Shown here piece after piece: positions 46,410-54,504 of a stretch of 64,000 nucleotides of DNA. The notes beneath the pieces were generated by a model. The model worked only from the letters and a program-made list of their open reading frames with translations, made no database searches and was not told the origin of the DNA. Position 1 is the stretch's first letter; the number at the start of each line of letters is the position of its first letter. This DNA is from Pantoea nemavictus (GTDB lineage Bacteria; Pseudomonadota; Gammaproteobacteria; Enterobacterales; Enterobacteriaceae). The position numbers were made by a program, and so were the translations under genes. The stretch is from the NCBI RefSeq assembly GCF_037479095.1, contig NZ_JBBGZW010000001.1, positions 2,542,001 through 2,606,000 of the forward strand, read 5' to 3'.

Positions 46410-47780
46410 CTATATTTCGACGGCTTCGCGCGTGCGTCTCGTCATCACGAGATTTATCACTATGCACAACAGTAAAGCCAGGGCAGATAGCAGCATCGCT
46501 TTAGCCATACCGTGCGAAAATGTTGCAGTATCGGTATGGGTTATTAGCGCCCCAAAGATGGCGACGCCCACGACCCCACCTAACTGTCTTGCTGACGCCA
46601 TCAAACCCGAGGATATGCCGGCATCGTGCTGTGAGACGGAAGCAAGCAGGGTATTGGTGACTGAGGGGACTGACATCGCGCTGCCCATTCCGACCAACAT
46701 GAGTGCGCCATTCAACAGCCATAAAGATGCGTTAACAGATAATTGGGATAACACTAAAAACCCAATAATTTGCACGCTAAATCCAGTGGTGATGATACGT
46801 ATCGCACTTACGCGACGTGCAACTCGTGAAGATATCATCGTTGATACGGTCAGAACGGCGGTCAAAGGAATGAAAGCGATGCCAGTCTGGAATGCACCAT
46901 AGCCTTTAACGGTCTGGAAAAAGAGGCTAAGGACAAAAACGGTGCCGTAAAAAACCAGATTGATGACGGCGCCACTGAGGCACATTGCAATCAGCATCTT
47001 ATTTTTGACTAAATGAGGAGGCAGCATAGGAGACGCAACATGCCTTTCCGTGACGGTAAATATTAAGGCTGAGAGGATTGCCAGACATAACGCGATAAGA
47101 GGCAGCATTGTCCAGCCCCGATCGCTCGATTCTGTCAGGGCATACGTCAGGGAGGCGATGGCGACAGCGCTGGCTATCTGACCCGGCACATCGACTTTCT
47201 TGTCTACACGTGGAGAGGCTGGAGCAAAACGCAGGATGAGGATAATCGCGATAAGGCCAATCGGAACATTAATTAAAAATACGCTTCGCCAGCCCAAATA
47301 TTGAATGAGAATCCCGCCCAGTACCGGCCCGGCAGCTAGAGCGATACCGCCACAGGCACCCCACATAGCCACTGCGGTACGACGGGTGTTTGCATCCTGG
47401 AAAGTCAGTCTGATTAACGTTAAGGAGGTGGGTACCAATAGCGCAGCGCCCATTCCCTGAAGACCACGCAGCGTAATCAACATTGCCATACCGTCAGCTA
47501 ACCCGCAGCCGATCGATCCCAACGTAAAGACGCCAAACCCCCAGGCAAAGACACTTTTAGCGCCGAACTTATCCCCTAATGCGCCGCCAAGAATCAGCAG
47601 TGCTGAAAACACCAAGGCATAGCTATTGATGACCCATTGCAGGCCAGTAAGGTCGGTTTTAAACGCCTCTCTCAATGCGCTCAATCCAACATTCACCACG
47701 CTGACATCGAGTTGAACGACCAGAAAGCCCAGGCAGGATGAGATGAGTATTGCCGCTAAGGTGGGCGTTATTTTCGACAT
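46410..47780 (-). CDS. MFS multidrug-type exporter (DHA2 family)
   Basis: A protein of 456 residues with 13-14 membrane helices. QLDVSVVNVGLSALREAF is the DHA2 first-helix motif (D1), GGALGDKFGAKSVF is motif A and the GILIQYLGWRSVFLINVPIG region is motif C. It exports toxic compounds or drugs by proton antiport. It is divergent from a LysR gene. Confidence 0.9.
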   Translation of the reverse strand: MSKITPTLAAILISSCLGFLVVQLDVSVVNVGLSALREAFKTDLTGLQWVINSYALVFSALLILGGALGDKFGAKSVFAWGFGVFTLGSIGCGLADGMAMLITLRGLQGMGAALLVPTSLTLIRLTFQDANTRRTAVAMWGACGGIALAAGPVLGGILIQYLGWRSVFLINVPIGLIAIILILRFAPASPRVDKKVDVPGQIASAVAIASLTYALTESSDRGWTMLPLIALCLAILSALIFTVTERHVASPMLPPHLVKNKMLIAMCLSGAVINLVFYGTVFVLSLFFQTVKGYGAFQTGIAFIPLTAVLTVSTMISSRVARRVSAIRIITTGFSVQIIGFLVLSQLSVNASLWLLNGALMLVGMGSAMSVPSVTNTLLASVSQHDAGISSGLMASARQLGGVVGVAIFGALITHTDTATFSHGMAKAMLLSALALLLCIVINLVMTRRTREAVEI

Positions 47781-47885
47781 TACTAACTAAGCCAAAGTGA
47801 GTTAACCATGACTAAAGGATAAGAATTGACACGGTATGCGTAAATATTAGAATTTGCACACCATCCATGCAAAAACGCATACATC

Positions 47886-48752
47886 ATGAATTGGGAAGAT
47901 CTTCGCTTTTTTCTGGCCATTGCCAGGGCCGGTACGATTTCAGGTGCTGCAAAAGGTTTGAAAGTTGATCAAGCCACAGTGAGTCGCCGACTGGCGTCGC
48001 TTGAAGCAGAATTGGGCATTCAGCTGTTCATCCGCCTGCCTCGTGAGTCGCGCCTGACAGCGATAGGTGAAAAAATTTTAGACGAGGCAAAGGAGATTGA
48101 GGCCAAAGTTTATTCCGTTGCGCGGCTCTCCTCCTCAGTTAAAACATCTACCCGTTCACGGGTGGCGATCTCGGCTCCACCCATACTCGCCCGACATTTT
48201 TTTGCTCCCGCTATTTTTGAAATGACGCAGCAAAATCCTGACATCCAGCTCTCTATCCAGAGTGAACCACAATTTGTGTCTCTTTCAAAAATGGAAGCTG
48301 ATTTATCCCTGCGCCTCTCTCCACCAATAGAAGATACCGATATTATAAAAAAAGCAGGGCGAATGAATTTTGGTTTATATGCCGCACCTCATTACAGGAA
48401 TATAAAAAATTCATCTGTGTGGGATTTCATTGCCTATTCCCAAAAGGAACCCAGTTTTGAGCATAAAAGATGGCTTTATGACGTTATAGGGGAGAGGCGG
48501 GTTTGTTGTGAAGTCAGCGATTTAAGTAATCAATATGAGGCAGCTTGTTCGGGAATTGGCGTTGCGGGTTTACCCTGTTTTTTAGCGGATATAGAATCCC
48601 GGCTGATAAAATTATCCACTGAACAACCGATGCTAACGCTGGATATCTGGTTAGCAAAACACCCGGACCTGCGTGACGATGCACAGATACGAAAAGTCGC
48701 ACAGACAATCACTGAATGTTTAGATAAGAAAGGATTAGGTTTGAATCAGTAA
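47886..48752 (+). CDS. LysR-family regulator
   Basis: A protein of 288 residues. HTH: FFLAIARAGTISGAAKGLKVDQATVSRRLASLE. The effector half is less conserved but ends with GIGVAGLPCFLADIESRL. The 105-base gap to the divergent DHA2 exporter gene suggests that it regulates efflux. Confidence 0.9.
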   Translation: MNWEDLRFFLAIARAGTISGAAKGLKVDQATVSRRLASLEAELGIQLFIRLPRESRLTAIGEKILDEAKEIEAKVYSVARLSSSVKTSTRSRVAISAPPILARHFFAPAIFEMTQQNPDIQLSIQSEPQFVSLSKMEADLSLRLSPPIEDTDIIKKAGRMNFGLYAAPHYRNIKNSSVWDFIAYSQKEPSFEHKRWLYDVIGERRVCCEVSDLSNQYEAACSGIGVAGLPCFLADIESRLIKLSTEQPMLTLDIWLAKHPDLRDDAQIRKVAQTITECLDKKGLGLNQ

Positions 48753-48856
48753 GACGTTAACTATGTCGGTCTCATACAGGCTATGCACATAAATGGATGT
48801 GGATTTCTCCACATCCTTTCATTATAAAAATCAATCAGTAATAGGCGCTGAATGTC

Positions 48857-49249
48857 TTAGTACTCAGACTCTTCTCCAGGTAGTGGTACGGAGAGTTCCT
48901 CACCCTTAGCGCCTGCGTAGAAAATGATGACGTCAGTGCTTTCCTCTGTAGTGAATCCTCGGTGTGCAATATCGATGGACTCATTGAAAGCTTCACCAGC
49001 GTGAAAAGTTTTCGTTTCTCCGCTCTCTTTATCTTCAATGGTCAGAGAACCGGACAGGATGTATGCCGTATTAGGAATGGGATGAGTATGCCATGGGAGT
49101 TCTGAATGAGCGGGGATGGTCATTTTCATAACGGTGATCTCGAGTTCACCAGAAGGATTGCTCTCTAAACGTTGTCCATTCCAGGCAAGCCCACTTTTAA
49201 GCAAGGTCTCTGATTCATTTTTATGTTCATCGGTATTCTTTTTCATCAT
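48857..49249 (-). CDS. Cupin-domain protein
   Basis: A protein of 130 residues with a single cupin barrel: HSELPWHTHPIPNTAYILSGSLTIED supplies the metal-binding His-x-His, and GEAFNESIDIAHRGFT the second motif. The ATG at 49249 has GGGGA upstream. It is the last gene of the island. Possible roles range from dioxygenase to binding protein; none can be assigned. Confidence 0.85.
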   Translation of the reverse strand: MMKKNTDEHKNESETLLKSGLAWNGQRLESNPSGELEITVMKMTIPAHSELPWHTHPIPNTAYILSGSLTIEDKESGETKTFHAGEAFNESIDIAHRGFTTEESTDVIIFYAGAKGEELSVPLPGEESEY

Positions 49250-49563
49250 TTCCCCTGTGATTATTAAATTCAACATCATGATAAATGAATGATTTGGCAG
49301 CTAACGTTGCTCCTCTCTTTACTACTAAGCTTGAGCAGACCCTATTAATTAATCGTATCTACAGGAAAAGCTGTCAAGAAATGCAGTAAAAATTTAAAGC
49401 TATAAAGCATGTATTGATAAAATGATCACCAAATCATGGGGCAAAAATATCGGCAGATATATATCACAGCATAGAATAATAAAAATATGAAGCTAATGAC
49501 GATTACAATTCATTCAACCCTGGTGTGAAAGGGAAGAATGAAAATATTTACTCCACATTTTCG

Positions 49564-49589
49564 AGCCCAAATGATTTGGGCTTTTTTTT
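49564..49589 (+). terminator. Rho-independent terminator
   Basis: AGCCCAAA at 49564-49571 and TTTGGGCT at 49575-49582 form a perfect stem with a three-base loop, followed by seven more T. No gene directly upstream on the plus strand was recognised, suggesting a lost or noncoding transcript. Confidence 0.85.
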
Positions 49590-49750
49590 ATTTAAAATAA
49601 AGTATTAATTAATGCCATTTTTAGCTGGATAGCCATGAGTGTGCTTTGAACAAATCGACAGGAATGGAGAGATTCTGAGTGTACTTCATTGCGAAGCATC
49701 AAGCTCAGGCAGTGACGGGCTGAAGGGTGTTGTCATCATTTGAGGTAACG

Positions 49751-49783
49751 AAAAAAGGGTACTAGCGCTAACTAGTACCCTTT
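49751..49783 (-). terminator. Bidirectional terminator
   Basis: AAGGGTACTAG at 49755-49765 pairs with CTAGTACCCTT at 49772-49782. Six A on the left give a T-run for minus-strand transcripts. It lies 25 bases after the stop of the Cys-rich open tail. Confidence 0.8.
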
Positions 49784-49907
49784 CTTGAAGATTTCTATGT
49801 TCAATCTTAGATGATGCACTTGCAAATGCAGTCACCGTTGCTGTGAACACCATCTTCATTTAGACACCCGTTAGACCTCTAAGATCTAACCAGTGTGCTT
49901 CGATGTA

Positions 49908-49957
49908 TGGTGCCCGGACGCGGAATCGAACCACGGACACGGGGATTTTCAATCCCC
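49908..49957 (-). pseudogene. 3' half of tRNA-Phe (att site)
   Basis: These 50 bases on the minus strand run from the anticodon arm (GGGGATTGAAAATCCCC) through the T-arm to GTCCGGGCACCA, matching enterobacterial tRNA-Phe positions 27-76. The 5' half is missing. This is the classical att site of SPI-7/PAPI-1-type elements, which carry such a copy at the end next to parA. Confidence 0.9.
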
Positions 49958-50050
49958 TTGCACAAATTTAAGGTTTGATTTTTCTATGGGGAATTGAGCA
50001 AAAACGGCGTAGTGCAATGAGGTGTAGGTGTACCTCCGAATAACTTTCGG

Positions 50051-50944
50051 ATGTGCATGATGAAAATACTTCCCGTGATTTCCACCAAAGGTGGAGCAGG
50101 CAAATCTACGCAAGCCGCAAACCTCTGTGGCTTCCTCGCTGACGCAGGATTGAAGACGCTTTTGATTGATGGCGACTTCGGCCAACCTACCGCCAGCAGC
50201 ATCTATCAACTCACCTATCAAGCGCCGAGCGGCATATACGAACTGCTGATGCAGTCGGTAGATCTCGGCGATGCCAGCAACATAATCTCCAACAGCTTTA
50301 TCCCTAATCTCGACGTAATCATCTCCAACGACCCGCAAGCCCACTTGCTGACTGCCATGCTGCACGCGCCGGATGGTCGGTTGCGTATGCACAACGTGCT
50401 GCAGCACCCGCTGTTCAACGAGTACAATGTCATCATCATTGATTCCCAGGGCGCGCGTTCGGTGATGTTGGAGCTCATTGCACTCGCCGCCACTGACACC
50501 ACTATCGGCATAGTGAAGCCGGTACTGCCAGACATCCGCGAGTTTCTGCGAGGTGCTATCGCTATGTTCGCACAGCTGCGCTCACTCTCCTCCTACGGCA
50601 TCGCGCTTCCGGCGATTCGTATTCTGGTGAATTGCATGGATTACACCTCACTGGCCAAAACTACGCTGGCTCAACTGGAGACTATTGTCAGCGAAGGGAA
50701 ATATAGTCCCCACGCCGACGAGATCCTCGTGTCATTATTGAACACTCAAATCTACGATCTCGACATCTTTAAGGCAGGCCACTTCGCTGGCGAACCTGTG
50801 CACCGGCTTGAAACGCATACGCGCCGCAAAAGCGATTCGGCACTGCAAACCATGCACAACCTGGCGTGTGAATTGTTCCCGGAATGGCGCGATCAGTTTG
50901 AAGCGCTTCTTTCACGTTCGGTGAAGGAGGTAAATCATGTCTAA
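50051..50944 (+). CDS. parA: ParA-family ATPase of an SPI-7/PAPI-1-type ICE
   Basis: A protein of 297 residues. The deviant Walker A is intact in VISTKGGAGKSTQAANL, then LLIDGDFGQPTAS (A') and NVIIIDSQGAR (Walker B). The gene sits directly after the tRNA-Phe att remnant, as parA/soj does in SPI-7-like elements, where it supports maintenance of the excised form. ATG 50060 (MKILPV) is an equally good start. The frame is undamaged although the rest of the ICE is gone. Confidence 0.9.
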   Translation: MCMMKILPVISTKGGAGKSTQAANLCGFLADAGLKTLLIDGDFGQPTASSIYQLTYQAPSGIYELLMQSVDLGDASNIISNSFIPNLDVIISNDPQAHLLTAMLHAPDGRLRMHNVLQHPLFNEYNVIIIDSQGARSVMLELIALAATDTTIGIVKPVLPDIREFLRGAIAMFAQLRSLSSYGIALPAIRILVNCMDYTSLAKTTLAQLETIVSEGKYSPHADEILVSLLNTQIYDLDIFKAGHFAGEPVHRLETHTRRKSDSALQTMHNLACELFPEWRDQFEALLSRSVKEVNHV

Positions 50945-51368
50945 GTCCAGTAACTACCCAATCGAAATGCCGCATTCCATTGATGCTGAACAGGCAGTGC
51001 TGGGCGCACTGATGCTGGATAACGATCGCTGGGATGATGTGGTGACGCTGATTCGTGTGACTTTTCTGGTGCTATCAATACCGCTGTTCCTAATGGCGGT
51101 GCTGGTCGCGGTGGTTGATGGTCTGGGACGGCGAGATCTACGGCGTTATGGCGCGGCATGTGAATCCAGCTTTGTTTATCACCATGCTAAACGCTTCGTT
51201 AGACCCGCGTTCTATGTGCCCTACATGGTTTATCTGTCATGGCCATCTGCTGTGTACCCAAATCTGTTGATGCTGCCTGCGGCGCTGATGTTAGGAATAG
51301 CGCTGGCGGTGCTGACGGCTTCATTCATTCTGATAGAACAATCTCAACATGGCGATAGAAGCATCTAA
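50937..51368 (+). pseudogene. dnaB 5' end fused to DUF4400 (ICE membrane protein) 3' end
   Basis: The first ~38 residues are the N-terminus of a DnaB-type replicative helicase (MPHSIDAEQAVLGALMLDNDRW). At about base 51050 the sequence switches in frame to the C-terminal part of the ICE membrane protein family PFL_4697/DUF4400 (RVTFLVLSIPLF, VDGLGRRDLRRYGAACESSF, then two membrane segments). The start overlaps parA by 8 bases as in intact elements. The chimera is best read as the scar of a deletion that removed most of the ICE. A 143-residue protein could still be made. Confidence 0.82.
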
Positions 51369-51388
51369 GTTAATGCAGCCGACTTGAA

Positions 51389-51415
51389 TGACTGCTATGA
51401 GCGAGGAGCGGACGT
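51389..51415 (+). repeat. Copy of a GAGCGRRAAGCGGAC-type intergenic repeat
   Basis: GACTGCTATGAGCGAGGAGCGGACGT resembles the copies at 52122-52149 and, more distantly, 52083-52108 and 52612-52673. The family contains GTCCGCT/AGCGGAC inverted half-sites. Confidence 0.6.
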
Positions 51416-51465
51416 CAAAAACATGGCGACTGAGTAGCTCTACCACATCAAACATAACAACCCTG

Positions 51466-51825
51466 CTAAAAATCAGCAAAAGCCAGCTCCGCCAGCCTCT
51501 TGAGCGCAGAACGGGGATCTGACGAGCAATATTCCATGACGCCTAACCAGACAATTTTTTGTTTGTCGAAACCCTGATGGTAAAACTGATAACGAAGTCC
51601 CGGGGCGCAGACGAGAAGTACAGGGTAGCGCGTTATCAAAACCTCAATATCGGACTCTGTATCGTCAGCAATAACCCTGCAGTTTATGTCGAGCCTATCC
51701 AGCTCTTGTTGAAGCGACTCGATATACTTTTTTGTAAGCGCGTAAGGAAAATATCCCTTTTGCAGCGGTGATCGTCCCAACGTGGGGCTGGGACTGTGCA
51801 CGACGTAGATAATTTTTCCTGTCAT
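51466..51825 (-). CDS. Unknown protein, 119 residues
   Basis: I do not recognise a family. The protein starts MTGKIIYVVHSPSPTLG, contains a hydrophobic strand-like YPVLLVCAPGLRY, and ends SALKRLAELAFADF; the alternating beta/alpha pattern suggests a small Rossmann-like or flavodoxin-like fold. It has no signal peptide. CTCTCC on the plus strand before the ATG gives a GGAGAG ribosome site. It lies just outside the ICE remnant. Confidence 0.6.
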   Translation of the reverse strand: MTGKIIYVVHSPSPTLGRSPLQKGYFPYALTKKYIESLQQELDRLDINCRVIADDTESDIEVLITRYPVLLVCAPGLRYQFYHQGFDKQKIVWLGVMEYCSSDPRSALKRLAELAFADF

Positions 51826-52082
51826 AACTCTCCCTGTTTTTGTCAGTTAACCAGACTACAGGCCTCAGTTGTACGGCTCCGCTTTCCAGCAAGGATACAT
51901 GTCATATAAGCTTTCTACTGCTACTACACACTACGCCTTAGCACCATTTTAAGGTGGGATAGCCTTTTCTGGCATCTTTAATGCCCATCATGTTTAAAAA
52001 CATACCCGATTATTTTTGTGCACATGCATGAATATGCAAATAGCTCTGCTCTCCTTAGATTAGTACATGCAGATATTAGAAA

Positions 52083-52194
52083 CGTCCGTTGATGGCACGA
52101 AGCGGGCATGCACGCGTAGCAAGGTCTGCTATGAGCGAAAAGCGGACCTTAATAATGTTTATTTTGGAGTAGTGAGCCCGCTAATTAGCGGGCT
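52083..52194. repeat. Intergenic repeats and a terminator-like palindrome
   Basis: The 377-base gap 51826-52202 has no gene. It contains ACGTCCGTTGATGGCACGAAGC (52082 on), GTCTGCTATGAGCGAAAAGC (52123 on) and the perfect palindrome AGCCCGCTAATTAGCGGGCT at 52175-52194, just beyond the stop of the following minus-strand gene. Confidence 0.6.
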
Positions 52195-52202
52195 TAAGGC
52201 CA

Positions 52203-52529
52203 TTATTTTTTTAACATGTATATGCAGGAATTGACGGTATCCCCATCATCCGTAGTAACTGCGACGGGCACTCGCTCGTATTGACTACCTTCAAATTCGT
52301 CAAGTACATCCCAGTGACGCTGCAAATTCTCTGACGTAAAAAGAAATCCTTGCACGCGATTGCCTGAGTTATCCAAAATAATACCGGGATAGCCCATTTC
52401 GGCTCCCCATCCCTCATTGATAAGAGAGCCTGCGACATGCCCTTCGCGCCATGCACCACCTATCTTTTCGAGAATATGATCGTTAGGACGGCCTGGTCCC
52501 AACGTTCCGTAAACAAACAGACTTTCCAT
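52203..52529 (-). CDS. Gamma-glutamylcyclotransferase-like (GGCT/AIG2 fold) protein
   Basis: A protein of 108 residues. The substrate loop FVYGTLGPGRPNDH (residues 5-18) and the catalytic Glu in VLDEFEGSQYERV (E80) mark the GGCT/AIG2 family. Members release 5-oxoproline from gamma-glutamyl amino acids or amines. It lies 250 bases from the biosynthetic-type cluster, but the gap contains repeats, so co-regulation is not shown. Confidence 0.85.
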   Translation of the reverse strand: MESLFVYGTLGPGRPNDHILEKIGGAWREGHVAGSLINEGWGAEMGYPGIILDNSGNRVQGFLFTSENLQRHWDVLDEFEGSQYERVPVAVTTDDGDTVNSCIYMLKK

Positions 52530-52611
52530 GCATCCTCCTTTTAAAAGTAATAATCAGAATATCTTACTATCAACTTTTTCTTCCAGAGTAGATGCGTGGC
52601 AAATCCATCAA

Positions 52612-52673
52612 CGTCCGCTTCTGGCATGGAGCGGACTTGCTCGCTGCATGGTCCGTAAAGAGCGAGCTGCGGA
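52612..52673. repeat. GTCCGCTT/AGCGGAC repeat pair
   Basis: GTCCGCTTCTGGCATGGAGC at 52614-52633, then GGAC, and a second partial copy ending GCGAGCTGCGGACA near 52673. It marks the boundary between the GGCT gene and the AT-rich cluster. Confidence 0.55.
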
Positions 52674-52783
52674 CATTGCTAATATAGCGGTATGTTAATC
52701 ATCGGGGAGCAGGTAAATTTTAATATTTAAGGTGTATAAAAAAACAAATAGTTAATTTACTAAATTAATAGTTTTAGGTGCAG

Positions 52784-53572
52784 CTATAGCGATAGCTTAT
52801 ATAATAGTCCGGGAGTAACTCCAAACATACTTTTAAAATTGCGCGTGAAATGAGCTTGATCGGTAAAACCTAATTGGGCAGAAATCTCTGATATAGGTTT
52901 ACCTTGTATAATCATGTTTTTACCTTGACGTAGTCGCTCTCCTTTTATCCATGCAAAAGGAGGAAGCCCCTTAATACTAGTAAACATTCTTACAAGTTTA
53001 ACGGGAGATAGTCCTGTTTCATGGGCAAGTGTCTGCAAAGAAGGAGGAAAATGAAAATCATCCATAAGTCTCGTGACCACATAGTCAACTATAGCTTTGT
53101 CTGTAGTTCTAATATCGATTAGTGGATGTATGCCTGAGCGGGAAAGGACTGATTGCAAAACACCAGCGACTCGTTCGTTGATTTCGGCATCTAAACTGTG
53201 ACGTTCGAGTGCGAATGCAGCAACCTGACGAATCTCCTTTGCCACGTCAGGAGCTGCAAAAATGTTCTTTTTAAAATGGTCCTCTGCGTCTAATCCAGTG
53301 AACTCAATCATAGACTCTGGTGAGACATAAAAGCTGTAATAGCACCAATCATAGGGCGTGGGTTCGGCAGCTTGAATCTGTCCTGGATTATAAATGGTTA
53401 TCTCGTCAACACTTGCCTCAGAATTTTTACCATCTAGCCAGATTTTCTCCCTTCCTGAGACATTGGCCCCTATATAGAACTCATCGTGAGAGTGCTTTGG
53501 GAAAATATGATTAGTACTATCTGATAATGTGATCTCAATTCCGGCGATCTTCCGGTATGCCGTGATACCCAT
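52784..53572 (-). CDS. AraC-family regulator
   Basis: A protein of about 262 residues. The N-terminal cupin-like sensor shows FPKHSHDEFYIG and INGREK-like strands; the C-terminal AraC domain has SLQTLAHETGLSPVKLVRMFTSIKGLPPFAWI and ISEISAQLGFTDQAHFTRNFKSMFGVTP. The ATG at 53572 lies inside the end of the exporter gene (38-base overlap), with GGACGGGG upstream. This LysE/EamA-associated AraC type often controls amino-acid exporters. Confidence 0.88.
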   Translation of the reverse strand: MGITAYRKIAGIEITLSDSTNHIFPKHSHDEFYIGANVSGREKIWLDGKNSEASVDEITIYNPGQIQAAEPTPYDWCYYSFYVSPESMIEFTGLDAEDHFKKNIFAAPDVAKEIRQVAAFALERHSLDAEINERVAGVLQSVLSRSGIHPLIDIRTTDKAIVDYVVTRLMDDFHFPPSLQTLAHETGLSPVKLVRMFTSIKGLPPFAWIKGERLRQGKNMIIQGKPISEISAQLGFTDQAHFTRNFKSMFGVTPGLLYKLSL

Positions 53573-54497
53573 CTGCTTCACCCCGTCCTTTCGGTTTTAT
53601 GCCCCATAGCTCTGATGCAAGGGAAAAAAAACAGATTAACAGAATTGCAACAAGTGATGAAAGTGTGGGCGATAATCTCGGGTCAAAAAACTGAAAAACG
53701 AAAGTAAAAATCGGATTTACTGAAATGAAAACCATTACTCTGGCTGGAGACAAAGATTTTATGCCATGTTGTAGGCACCATAACGGAATAACCACGCCGA
53801 ATATTGCGAGAATAGCTATTCCTGGAGATAGGATCTCAATGACACCTTTATACCCAGATGAGTCTAAACTATAACTCATAGTTATAAGAACTATTATGTA
53901 AAAACGATGCGCCATAATTGAAGAAGGCAGGCAGCCTCTATCACTCAATCTTCTACTGAAAATATTGGAGAAGATACTAAAGACAGAGCAAATAACTGCC
54001 ATCAAAACCCCAATTAAAATTTCTGAAGAAGAGTAGTTATAAGTTAGGCTACCTTCACGCAAGCTAATTGCGGCTAACCATAACGAACAGAATGTGATAC
54101 AAAAAATAAATATAGTTTTATATTGATGAGACTCATTTTTAAAAAAAACGGGTGCGATATAAATAATGAGCAATGGAGCCACGCCAGTTATAATCGCAGA
54201 CGCTACTGCAGGCTCCAGATATTGCATGCAATAGAAAAAACTTATCCATGATCCTGCAGTAGTTATATTTAAAATCAAGACCTGAGTGAAGGACCTCATG
54301 GTCGAGAGGTAATTTTGACGCGAAAAAGACACTCCGTACAATTGGAAGAAAACCATCGCAATAGAAAAAACAATAAATGTAATACTCAATGGATGATTTT
54401 CCTGAACAAGAAAGCCGGAATAAACCTCCTTTCCGGCATCAAGAAAATTATAAAGAAGGACCATTAACAGCCCAAATAAATAACTTTTATTATTCAT
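53535..54497 (-). CDS. EamA-family transporter
   Basis: A protein of 320 residues with ten hydrophobic helices in two EamA halves, including FYCMQYLEPAVASAIITGVAPLLIIYIAPVFF and SPARVMVFISVNPIFTFVFQFF. It starts 7 bases after the ATP-grasp gene stop, so it is in the same operon and is the obvious candidate exporter of its product. It is AT-rich, unlike the transporter at 32641. Confidence 0.88.
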   Translation of the reverse strand: MNNKSYLFGLLMVLLYNFLDAGKEVYSGFLVQENHPLSITFIVFSIAMVFFQLYGVSFSRQNYLSTMRSFTQVLILNITTAGSWISFFYCMQYLEPAVASAIITGVAPLLIIYIAPVFFKNESHQYKTIFIFCITFCSLWLAAISLREGSLTYNYSSSEILIGVLMAVICSVFSIFSNIFSRRLSDRGCLPSSIMAHRFYIIVLITMSYSLDSSGYKGVIEILSPGIAILAIFGVVIPLWCLQHGIKSLSPARVMVFISVNPIFTFVFQFFDPRLSPTLSSLVAILLICFFSLASELWGIKPKGRGEADGYHGIPEDRRN

Positions 54498-54504
54498 ATT
54501 TTTC

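Larger units (their letters stand above)
49280..49907. other. Gene-poor stretch at the right end of the island
   Basis: This is 628 AT-rich bases between the cupin gene and the tRNA-Phe remnant. It holds two strong terminators (49564-49589 and 49751-49783) but no gene that I can support. On the minus strand, 49878-49807 encodes the open tail RSNGCLNEDGVHSNGDCICKC and then II-stop, with no start codon, just before the second terminator; it may be the end of a lost small-peptide gene. Confidence 0.45.

Noticed and set aside
46231..46902. 223-codon open frame antisense to the DHA2 exporter
   Set aside because: It overlaps the 3' end of a clear MFS gene and has no domain of its own.
49908..49957. 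Complete tRNA-Phe gene
   Set aside because: Only the 3' half (positions 27-76) is present; the 5' acceptor strand and D-arm are missing, as expected of an att copy.
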